A DNA stretch of 64,000 nt from Candidatus Woesearchaeota archaeon (GTDB lineage: Archaea > Nanobdellota > Nanobdellia > Woesearchaeales > GCA-2686295), in assembly GCA_937912225.1 (NCBI GenBank), contig CALDOJ010000037.1, forward strand, positions 1-64,000. Direction: 5' to 3'. The position numbers and the translations under genes were made by a program. Shown piece after piece: positions 31,802 to 39,271 of the stretch. Under the pieces are notes generated by a model that was not told the origin of the DNA, made no database searches, and worked only from the letters and a program-made list of their open reading frames with translations. The first letter of the stretch is position 1. Each line of letters opens with the position of its first letter.

Positions 31802-32281
31802 TTATCTTGCTATAGCTTCACAAACTCTTTTTCTAGCCCATCTTATACACTCGTATGATTGTGTAACATTAAAATGAGTTGTTGTATTTGTTCCCCATGT
31901 TAAGCATCCATAATTAATACAAGAAGTTACATTATAAACGGAACCATTTATTAAGGTCATGTTTGTGAACCATTCAGTACAACCTTCTTCAACACAAAAA
32001 TTTACTGTTTCATTCCAATGCATGGTATAGTTTACCCATCCATATTCTGCACAAGTGTTTAAATATCTACAAGTTGTTTTTGGAAGAGTTCTTGTTGATG
32101 TTGTTCTAAAAGCTTCACCACCTAGATTTCCTTCTTCATCAAGTTCCATGATTGGATCGTCATAAACTAAACTTGAGCTAGAACTTTTAGATAAAGCCAT
32201 ACTCATAATTGCAATTATTCCTACAATTGCAACAATACTAATTAATGAAAATTCAGAATTCCATTTTCTTTCTTTAGCCAT
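31802..32281 (-). CDS. Membrane-anchored, sequon- and Cys-rich surface protein
   Basis: This is a 159-residue protein. One N-terminal membrane segment (LISIVAIVGIIAIMSMAL, about 12-30) is followed by an extracellular part with at least seven N-x-S/T sequons (NYT, NET, NMT, NGS, NVT, NTT, NVT). There are about four degenerate 20-25-residue repeats of the form C-xxx-G-(C/W)-xx-W. It is probably N-glycosylated and disulfide-bonded. The ATG at 32281 has a good AGGTGAT ribosome site. No family is recognised. Confidence 0.68.
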   Translation of the reverse strand: MAKERKWNSEFSLISIVAIVGIIAIMSMALSKSSSSSLVYDDPIMELDEEGNLGGEAFRTTSTRTLPKTTCRYLNTCAEYGWVNYTMHWNETVNFCVEEGCTEWFTNMTLINGSVYNVTSCINYGCLTWGTNTTTHFNVTQSYECIRWARKRVCEAIAR

Positions 32282-32398
32282 AATATCACCTTGAAAATAG
32301 TAATTTTCTAGGCCCAAAAATATTATTTTTGATGCCTTAAAACTATTTATGATGCTTTTTTGGAGTTCCTATTATATAAAGTTTCTTTTTTTCGTAAC

Positions 32399-32408
32399 AT
32401 TTATATAA
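32399..32408 (+). promoter_or_regulatory. TATA box of the hydBGDA operon
   Basis: ATTTATATAA lies 22 bases before the hydB ATG at 32431, indicating a leaderless hydrogenase operon transcript. Confidence 0.6.
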
Positions 32409-32430
32409 TTATTATTTATTAGTTTTATCT

Positions 32431-33378
32431 ATGGGTAAGGTGTTGGAAAAAGAGGGGTTGCATAATTTTATTCTTTCATTACAAAAGCATGGACTGCTTA
32501 TAGCTCCAGTTACAACTGATATGACTCGTTTTAAAGTTCTTGAAGCAGGAGATAAAGTTGAATTAAATAATAATCCTTTTTTCCCTTTAAAAAAATATTT
32601 TTTACCAAATGAAGAACCAGTTCTAAAAATTAAAAATGGTTTAACTAAAGAGCCAAAATTAAAAGAACCAAAGAAAATAATCTTTGGTGCAAGACTGTGC
32701 GATATTAATGGACTTGCAATTCTAGACAAACTTTACTTAGACCAGCGATTCGTTGATGAAACTTACAAAAAAAGAAGAGAAAATACGACTGTTATTGGTT
32801 TAAATTGTTTAAATCCTCCTTCAGAAAATTGTTTTTGTGGTTCTATGGGTCTTCAAAAAGAAGGATATGACCTTTTATTTCATGAACGAGAATTAGATTA
32901 TTACATAGATGTCTTAACAAAAAAAGGAGCAAAACTTGTAAAACATTTGAGAAGTGAAGAGTTTGATTTTCCACTTCCAAAAACTGACAAAAAACTTGAT
33001 CCTAAAGATTTATGGCCTTTCATGGCAGATAAATTTTGGGAAAAAGATAATGATTTATGTGTTTCTTGTCAAAGATGTACAATACTTTGTCCAACTTGTT
33101 TTTGCTTTGACTTACATGATGATGTTAATCCAGCAACTAAATCTGGAGATAGATTAAGAACTATTGATTCTTGTCATTCACCAGACTTTACACAAGTTGC
33201 AGGTGGACATGTATTCAGAGCAAAACGATTACAAAGATATAGACATCGAGTAATGCATAAATTACAATTTTTCAAAGATAAATTTGACCGAAGCATGTGT
33301 ACTGGCTGTGGTAGATGCATCGATTACTGTCATAGTAAGATTGACTTTGTAAAGACCATTAACGAGGATTTCAAATGA
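32431..33378 (+). CDS. hydB: Sulfhydrogenase-type hydrogenase, beta (Fe-S) subunit
   Basis: This 315-residue electron-transfer subunit belongs to a cytosolic bidirectional NiFe hydrogenase (group 3b, Pyrococcus hydrogenase type). It carries two [4Fe-4S] motif sets: CVSCQRCTILCPTCFC at about 210-225 and CTGCGRCIDYCHSKID near 290-305. The N-terminal region includes ARLCDINGLAILDK as in the family. It is the first gene of a four-gene operon in the same order as in Thermococcales (beta, gamma, delta, alpha), and its stop overlaps the gamma start as ATGA. Confidence 0.9.
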   Translation: MGKVLEKEGLHNFILSLQKHGLLIAPVTTDMTRFKVLEAGDKVELNNNPFFPLKKYFLPNEEPVLKIKNGLTKEPKLKEPKKIIFGARLCDINGLAILDKLYLDQRFVDETYKKRRENTTVIGLNCLNPPSENCFCGSMGLQKEGYDLLFHERELDYYIDVLTKKGAKLVKHLRSEEFDFPLPKTDKKLDPKDLWPFMADKFWEKDNDLCVSCQRCTILCPTCFCFDLHDDVNPATKSGDRLRTIDSCHSPDFTQVAGGHVFRAKRLQRYRHRVMHKLQFFKDKFDRSMCTGCGRCIDYCHSKIDFVKTINEDFK

Positions 33379-34163
33379 ATATTTACAATTCAAAACAATA
33401 CAAAATATTAGATGTTATCAAACAAACTGGCGATAACACTTTACTTAGAATTAAATGTGATTTAAATCCAATGCCTGGTCAATTCGTTAATGTTAGTATT
33501 CCAGGAATTGGTGAAGCACCTATTTCAAGCGCGTCATATAATGACAAACTTCTAGATTTAAATGTTCGAATAGTTGGAAACGTAACTAAAGCCATGACTC
33601 AATTAAAGAAAGGTGATGAAATTGGTTTGCGAGGCCCGTATGGAAATGGTTTTCCAATGAAAGAACTAAAAGGAAAAGATTTAGTTTTAGTAGGCGGTGG
33701 TTGTGGAGTTGCACCACTCAGAGGAATAATTGAGTATGTAGATTTACATTGGAAAGATTACAAAGATGTCTACATGTTTTTTGGATATAGAACTCCTGGG
33801 GACATTCTTTTCAAAGATGAAATTAGTGGGTGGAATGACAAATACAAAGTGTTTTTATCAGTAGATCAAGAAGTGGGTGCTAATCCATTTAATTGTCCAG
33901 TAGGTTTTGTAACTGACAATTTAAAAGAAAATAAAGTTCCTTCAAATGCGGTTGCGCTCATGTGTGGTCCTCCAATTATGATGACCAAAACAACTGAAAT
34001 TCTAAAAGAAAAAGGATTAACTGAAAAACAATTGTATGTTAGTCTTGAACGACATATGAAATGTTGTACTGGTAAATGCGGTCATTGTATGGTTCATGGT
34101 CAATATGTTTGTTTAGATGGACCAGTATTTACTTATGATGAGGTGAAAAACCTTGATGAATAA
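33375..34163 (+). CDS. hydG: Hydrogenase gamma subunit (FAD/NAD(P)-binding)
   Basis: This 262-residue flavoprotein of the ferredoxin-NADP reductase/dihydroorotate dehydrogenase electron-transfer family exchanges electrons between the Fe-S chain and NAD(P). FAD-binding residues lie in the N-terminal barrel (LRGPYGNGFPM). The NAD(P) domain has VGGGCGVAPLRG and LMCGPPIMM. The C-terminal Cys cluster CCTGKCGHCMVHGQYVC holds a [2Fe-2S] centre. Overlaps at both ends indicate translational coupling. Confidence 0.92.
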   Translation: MNIYNSKQYKILDVIKQTGDNTLLRIKCDLNPMPGQFVNVSIPGIGEAPISSASYNDKLLDLNVRIVGNVTKAMTQLKKGDEIGLRGPYGNGFPMKELKGKDLVLVGGGCGVAPLRGIIEYVDLHWKDYKDVYMFFGYRTPGDILFKDEISGWNDKYKVFLSVDQEVGANPFNCPVGFVTDNLKENKVPSNAVALMCGPPIMMTKTTEILKEKGLTEKQLYVSLERHMKCCTGKCGHCMVHGQYVCLDGPVFTYDEVKNLDE

Positions 34164-34950
34164 TCCTTTCAAAAAAGAAGAGAAGATTAAACCAAAAGTT
34201 GCGATTCATTCTATTACTGGTTGTGCTGGTTGTCAGTTAGTAATTTATTTTATCAAAGATAAGCTCTTAGAACTATTGGGCGAAATTGATCTTGTTGCAG
34301 CTCCTATGATTAAAGGTAAAAATGATGAAGGACCATATGATTTATGTTTTGTTGAAGGATTAGTTGCTTCAGAAGAAGATCTAGAACATTTAAAAAAATG
34401 GCGAGAACAATCAAAAGTATTAGTTGCTTGGGGAACTTGTGCAACACATGGGAATGTTCCTGGAATAAAGATTTTTATGGATGAAAAGACAGTAGAAGCT
34501 GCAGTTTACAAAAATAGAACTGGCTTAAAAAAAGGTTTAAAACCATTAACTCCAACACCAATAGAAGAACATGTTAAAGTTGATTTTAGCATTAGTGGTT
34601 GTCCGCCTGAAGAAATTGAATTCTTAAGATTAGTAAAACATTTATTGTTGCAGATGAATCCGGTTATTTATAACGAACCGGTATGTGTTGAATGTACAAA
34701 ACGAGAAATTAAATGTTTATTAGAAGATGGAAAAGAATGTCTAGGACCATTAATTAGAGGTGGTTGTGACGCGCTTTGTCCAGGAGTAAATCATGGATGT
34801 ACTGGTTGTCATGGACCTTTAGAATCCGTAAATATTCCTCAAGTTATGAAATTATTAGAAGCGAATGGAATATCTGAAAAACTTGTTAAACAAAGACTTC
34901 AGAAATATGCAGGACTAAAATTTGAAAAACTTGGAGTGAAATTAAAATGA
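34156..34950 (+). CDS. hydD: NiFe hydrogenase small (delta) subunit
   Basis: This 264-residue subunit holds the Fe-S clusters next to the NiFe site. The proximal-cluster cysteines are in TGCAGCQ, GTCATHG and SGCPPEE. Further cysteines in the C-terminal half (CVECTKREIKC, GGCDALCPGVNHGCTGCHGP) supply the other clusters. The ATG at 34156 is taken; a TTG one codon earlier also lies in frame. It overlaps hydG by eight bases and hydA by four. Confidence 0.92.
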   Translation: MNNPFKKEEKIKPKVAIHSITGCAGCQLVIYFIKDKLLELLGEIDLVAAPMIKGKNDEGPYDLCFVEGLVASEEDLEHLKKWREQSKVLVAWGTCATHGNVPGIKIFMDEKTVEAAVYKNRTGLKKGLKPLTPTPIEEHVKVDFSISGCPPEEIEFLRLVKHLLLQMNPVIYNEPVCVECTKREIKCLLEDGKECLGPLIRGGCDALCPGVNHGCTGCHGPLESVNIPQVMKLLEANGISEKLVKQRLQKYAGLKFEKLGVKLK

Positions 34951-36236
34951 GTGAAAATATAAACTTAAATCACATCACAAAAATTGAAGGTCATGCAGAT
35001 TTAAATGTAGAAATAAAAAAAGGAAAAATTGTGAAATGTGAGTTAGGAGCTGTAGAAGGAGCTCGATTCTTTGAAGGAATCGTTGTAGGTAGAAAATATG
35101 ATGAAATAAAAGAAATCACTTCAAGAATATGTGGGATTTGCAGTGTTAGTCATTCAATGACTTCTTTAATGACTATTGAGAATGCTTTTGGAATTGAAGT
35201 AACCGACCAAACAAAACTTCTCAGAGAATTAATGTCTATTGGTGAACGAATCAGAAGTCATGCAACTCATCTTTATTTCTTAGTTTTACCTGATTATCTT
35301 GGTTATGAATCAGCTATTGAAATGGCTAAAAAATATCAAAAAGAAGTTGGAATGGCTCTTGATTTAATGAAAATAGGTAATGAAATTGTTGAAGCAACAG
35401 GTGGAAGGCAAATGCATCCTGTAAGTTCGGTTGTAGGTGGATTTACAGAAGTTCCAACTAAAGAACAATGCGATTACTTACTTCATAATCTAAAAAAAAA
35501 TAAGAAGCCTGCAATGGAAACTTTGAAACTTTTCTTAAGCTTAAAATATCCTAAGTTAGAACGAGATGATGAATACTTATCATTAAAACCGTCAGATCAT
35601 CAACCAACTCTTGATGGAACAATAGTTTCAAACAAAGGATTTGAAACAACTGAAGATAAATATTATGATTTTTTAAAAGAAAGAATCGAACCTTATAGTA
35701 ATGCAAAATTTGCAGTAAAAGAAGGAAAGTCATATGTTCTTGGAGCATTATCAAGAATAAATAATAATTATAAACTTTTAAGTCCTGAAATAAAATCTGT
35801 TTTGAAAAAGAACGGAATTGTTTTTCCTTCAACAAATATTTTCTATCAAAATATAACTCAAGCAATAGAATTATATCATTGGTTAGTTCAAGCAATTAAA
35901 ATATTGGAAGGAAGAACTTTTCAAGCAGAACCATTAGTCGCAGCTAATACAAAAAAATCTGTTGGTAGAGCAGTCACTGAAGCTCCTCGTGGGTTATTAT
36001 TTCATGAATATGAATTTGATGAAAATGGTTGTGTTACTAAATGTAATATTATGACTCCAACTGTTCAAAATCTTCGAAGCATGGAAGAATATATCTCAAT
36101 TTATTTACAAGAATTATTAGATAAGAAAGTTGAAAAAGAAGCAATAATTTTAGAAATTGAAAAACTTATTAGAGCTTATGATCCTTGTTTTTCATGTGCC
36201 ACTCATTTCTTAAAAGTTAAATGGAAAGAAGCATAA
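34947..36236 (+). CDS. hydA: NiFe hydrogenase large (alpha) catalytic subunit
   Basis: This 429-residue catalytic subunit binds the NiFe(CN)2CO site through two CxxC motifs: RICGICSVSH (C62, C65) and DPCFSCATH (C414, C417). After His420 a nine-residue tail FLKVKWKEA remains. Such a tail is the family's signature for removal by an M52 protease, which is encoded at 31440. The group is cytosolic and bidirectional, evolving H2 from NAD(P)H or taking it up. It ends the operon. Confidence 0.94.
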   Translation: MSENINLNHITKIEGHADLNVEIKKGKIVKCELGAVEGARFFEGIVVGRKYDEIKEITSRICGICSVSHSMTSLMTIENAFGIEVTDQTKLLRELMSIGERIRSHATHLYFLVLPDYLGYESAIEMAKKYQKEVGMALDLMKIGNEIVEATGGRQMHPVSSVVGGFTEVPTKEQCDYLLHNLKKNKKPAMETLKLFLSLKYPKLERDDEYLSLKPSDHQPTLDGTIVSNKGFETTEDKYYDFLKERIEPYSNAKFAVKEGKSYVLGALSRINNNYKLLSPEIKSVLKKNGIVFPSTNIFYQNITQAIELYHWLVQAIKILEGRTFQAEPLVAANTKKSVGRAVTEAPRGLLFHEYEFDENGCVTKCNIMTPTVQNLRSMEEYISIYLQELLDKKVEKEAIILEIEKLIRAYDPCFSCATHFLKVKWKEA

Positions 36237-36265
36237 AAAGAAATAATTTCTAAAGAAAAAAATAC

Positions 36266-36562
36266 TTAGTTGTCATATTTTAATATGTTTTTAACAGCGT
36301 CTGCAGATGCATTTTGACATTGTTCATCATCAAACTGTTTTAGTTCACACGCATCTTCAAAAGCTTGAAAACTTGAATTTCTACAAAGACATTCGTATGC
36401 ATCTTTAGCTGGTTGATCATGTTCTGATAACTTTGGAGAACTTACAAAATATGCGATTCCTTTATTATAAATTGCTACCAATCCTGGTTTAGGTTCTAAT
36501 CCTAATGTTGCCAATTCTTCTGCTGTTACTTCTGAATCAGACAATATATCTTCCATTTTCAT
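36266..36562 (-). CDS. Small Cys-containing hypothetical protein
   Basis: This 98-residue acidic protein has four Cys in the second half (YECLCRNSSF, EDACELKQFDDEQC). That could be a disulfide-bonded or metal-binding helical hairpin of CHCH-like spacing. It has no signal peptide. A ribosome site GGTGAT precedes the ATG. It is convergent with hydA and follows no obvious operon. No family is recognised. Confidence 0.55.
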   Translation of the reverse strand: MKMEDILSDSEVTAEELATLGLEPKPGLVAIYNKGIAYFVSSPKLSEHDQPAKDAYECLCRNSSFQAFEDACELKQFDDEQCQNASADAVKNILKYDN

Positions 36563-36641
36563 TTTATCACCATAATAATTATTTTTTTCAGGAGTAAAAA
36601 CTATTTTATAAATTTTTACTAAAAAAATAAAGAAATAGGGT

Positions 36642-38600
36642 TTAAACCCTTTCTTTTTTCAAAGTTTCAACAACCTCAGGATTTGCAAGAGTAGTTGTAT
36701 TACCAACATCTTCTTTACCTTCAGCAATCGCTTTTAAGATTCGTCTCATAATTTTTCCACTTCGAGTTTTTGGAACTCCTTCAGCGAATTGAATCTTATC
36801 AGGTTTTGCAATTGGTCCGATTTCTTTTGCAACGTGTTTTCGAAGAATTTGAACAAGTTCATCTGACCCTTTTAATCCTTTTTTCAAAGTTACGAATGCA
36901 TAAAGTGCATCGCCTTTAATTTTATGAGGGTATGGAACAACTGCTGCTTCAGATACATCCTTATAGCTTACAAGTGCACTTTCAATCTCTGAAGTTCCAA
37001 GTCGATGTCCTGAAACATTAACGACATCATCAATTCTTCCTAAGATCCAAATATATCCTTCTTTATCTTTCTTTGCACCATCGCCAGCAAAATAAATTCC
37101 TCCTTTGAATTGGCTAAAGTAAGTTTTTCTAAATCGGTCAGGATTTTTATAAACTGTTCGAAGCATTCCAGGCCAAGGTTTTTCAACTACTATGAATCCT
37201 CCTTCGTTAGCTTTAGCTGGTTTTCCATTTTCTTTGTAAATATTGGTTTTTACTCCGAAGAACGGGAAGCACGCAGAACCGGGTTTTAAATCAACAGCTC
37301 CAGGTAAAGGAGTTACAAGAATGCCTCCTGTTTCTGTTTGCCACCAAGTATCAACAATTGGACATTTATTTCTCCCAATAACTTTATGATACCAAAGCCA
37401 TGCGTCTGGATTGATTGGTTCACCAACAGAACCTAATAATCTTAAACTTGAAAGGTCGTGTTTTTTAACCCATTCATCACCAAATCGAGCAATTGCTCTT
37501 ATTGCTGTTGGAGCAGTATAAAAAATACTTACTTTATATTTTTCAACTATCTCCCAGAATCTATCAGGGTTTGGATATGTTGGAATTCCTTCAAACATAA
37601 CACTTGTTGCACCATTAGCTAATGGTCCGTAAACAATGTAACTATGTCCTGTTACCCAACCAATATCTGCAGTACACCAATAAACATCTTCTTCACGATA
37701 ATCAAAAACATATTTGAAAGTTAAGTAAGTATACATCAAGTATCCTGCCGTTGTATGAACAACACCTTTTGGTTTACCAGTTGTTCCACTTGTATAAAGA
37801 ATAAAAGCTGGGTCTTCAGAGTTTAACTTTGCAGGTTCGCAAGTATTCTCAATATCTTTAGCTTTTAATTCGTCTTGAAGCCATAAATCTCTTCCTTTTT
37901 TCATCGATGTAGCAACATTCTTTCTTTTGTTAACAAGAACATATTTCAAAGATTTACATTTTAGAAGAACTGCATCAATTGCTTCTTTCATTGGAATTAT
38001 TTTTTTTCCATGAAGATTAACATTGCTTGTAACTAAGATTTTAGCTTTAGAATCATCAATTCTATCTTGTAATGATTGTGGACTAAAACCACCAAAGACT
38101 ACGCTGTGAATTGCTCCAAGTCTTACACATGCAAGGATTCCAATTGCAAGTTCAGGAACCATTGGCATATAAAAACAAATTCGGTCACCCTTTTTGATAC
38201 CTCTTTTTTTTAGAACATTTGCGAATTTACAAACTTCTTTGTGAAGCTTTTTGTAAGTATAAACTTTACTTTTTCCATCATTTGATTCCCAAATAATTGC
38301 TGGTTTATCTCCTCTTTCTTTTAAGTGTCGATCTAAGCAATTGTAAGAAATATTTATTTTTCCGCCTTCAAACCATTTACATTCAAGCTTTGATTTATTC
38401 CACGAAGAAACTTTATCCCATTTCTTAAACCAGTCAAGTTGTTCTGCTTGTTTTGCCCAGAACGTATCAGGGTTTTTGATAGATTCGTTGTACAGCTTCT
38501 TATATTCTGCAAAGCTTTTGATATGTGCTTTTTTTTTGAAGCTCTCCTTAGGAGGAAATTTTCTTGTTTCTTTTGAAATCGAGTCTAGAAATTTAGCCAT
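36642..38600 (-). CDS. acs: Acetyl-CoA synthetase, AMP-forming
   Basis: This enzyme activates acetate to acetyl-CoA, using ATP and releasing AMP and pyrophosphate. The 652-residue product has the adenylate-forming motifs YTSGTTGKPKGVVH, VDTWWQTETGG, the hinge region GRIDDVVNVSGHRLGTSEIE, and PKTRSGKIMRR with the lysine that is acetylated in regulated homologues. The length is normal. The pyrophosphate released can feed the membrane pyrophosphatase at 61.9 kb. Most anaerobic archaea use an ADP-forming enzyme instead, so this form is notable. Confidence 0.95.
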   Translation of the reverse strand: MAKFLDSISKETRKFPPKESFKKKAHIKSFAEYKKLYNESIKNPDTFWAKQAEQLDWFKKWDKVSSWNKSKLECKWFEGGKINISYNCLDRHLKERGDKPAIIWESNDGKSKVYTYKKLHKEVCKFANVLKKRGIKKGDRICFYMPMVPELAIGILACVRLGAIHSVVFGGFSPQSLQDRIDDSKAKILVTSNVNLHGKKIIPMKEAIDAVLLKCKSLKYVLVNKRKNVATSMKKGRDLWLQDELKAKDIENTCEPAKLNSEDPAFILYTSGTTGKPKGVVHTTAGYLMYTYLTFKYVFDYREEDVYWCTADIGWVTGHSYIVYGPLANGATSVMFEGIPTYPNPDRFWEIVEKYKVSIFYTAPTAIRAIARFGDEWVKKHDLSSLRLLGSVGEPINPDAWLWYHKVIGRNKCPIVDTWWQTETGGILVTPLPGAVDLKPGSACFPFFGVKTNIYKENGKPAKANEGGFIVVEKPWPGMLRTVYKNPDRFRKTYFSQFKGGIYFAGDGAKKDKEGYIWILGRIDDVVNVSGHRLGTSEIESALVSYKDVSEAAVVPYPHKIKGDALYAFVTLKKGLKGSDELVQILRKHVAKEIGPIAKPDKIQFAEGVPKTRSGKIMRRILKAIAEGKEDVGNTTTLANPEVVETLKKERV

Positions 38601-38646
38601 TGTAATGCTTACACACGTCTGTAGTATATTTAAATTTTTTCTTTAT

Positions 38647-39063
38647 TTAAATATTAATATTAACAGTCATTCCTTCTATAATTTTATGTTCTTCGCTAAA
38701 ATTTGCATTAACTTCTAGAACGTATTTAGCTGGTTTGTTTGAAGGATAAATGTCGCAAGGGTCTTCTTTACAAGGAACTGCGTTTTGAATCTTAACAATT
38801 TCTTTCTCTGCAGAAATAAAAATTATATCTAGGGGAATAAAGGTGTTTTTCATCCAAAAAGTTCTTTTTTGTTCATTTGGAAACAAAAACAACATCCCAG
38901 TATTTTCATCAAGATGTTCTCTATACATTAAACCTTGAGTAATTTCAATATTGTCTTGTGCTAACTCAACATGTACAATTTGATTGTTGATTGTAACGGT
39001 TGGATTTTTGTTGCATCCGACTAAGAGAATTAGTGCAATTAAGAGAAAAATTATTTTTTGCAA
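38647..39063 (-). CDS. DUF192-family lipoprotein
   Basis: This is a small beta-rich exported protein: lipobox LILLVGC after a hydrophobic stretch, then the DUF192 core with TQGLMYREHLDENTGMLFLFP, FWMKNTFIPLDIIFIS and the C-terminal YVLEVNANF. Function of the family is unknown. The start is ambiguous. TTG at 39063 gives 138 residues and a compact signal. An ATG at 39162, with a TATA-like element about 30 bases upstream, would add 33 residues encoded entirely by a hairpin array. The hairpins may instead be leader RNA. Confidence 0.72.
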   Translation of the reverse strand: MQKIIFLLIALILLVGCNKNPTVTINNQIVHVELAQDNIEITQGLMYREHLDENTGMLFLFPNEQKRTFWMKNTFIPLDIIFISAEKEIVKIQNAVPCKEDPCDIYPSNKPAKYVLEVNANFSEEHKIIEGMTVNINI

Positions 39064-39152
39064 AAATCTTGGATTTTGCAACGTCAAAAAACTATTTTGT
39101 TTTTTGTGCGCCAAAATCTTTGATTCTGAGCGATTCAAAAACTTTGTTTTTG
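39060..39152. repeat. Four-hairpin array at the 5' end of the DUF192 gene
   Basis: GCAAAAATC/GATTTTGC (about 39060-39079), CAAAAAA/TTTTTTG (about 39085-39106), GCGCCAAAATC/GATTctGaGCG (39108-39132) and CAAAAAC/GTTTTTG (39136-39152) occur in succession. The third again has the bulged base after TG. The array lies between the promoter and the lipoprotein core and stays open in frame. Confidence 0.55.
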
Positions 39153-39238
39153 TATTTTTCATAAAGAATTAAATATTCTTTTTGTTTATAAAATTTTATA
39201 ATTTGTACAAAATACTTACTCGCCAATACTAACATAAG

Positions 39239-39247
39239 TTTATATAA
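39239..39247 (+). promoter_or_regulatory. korA TATA box
   Basis: TTTATATAA lies 24 bases before the ATG at 39272, so korAB is probably transcribed leaderless. Confidence 0.6.
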
Positions 39248-39271
39248 GGGTTAAAAGTCTATAAGTTAAGA

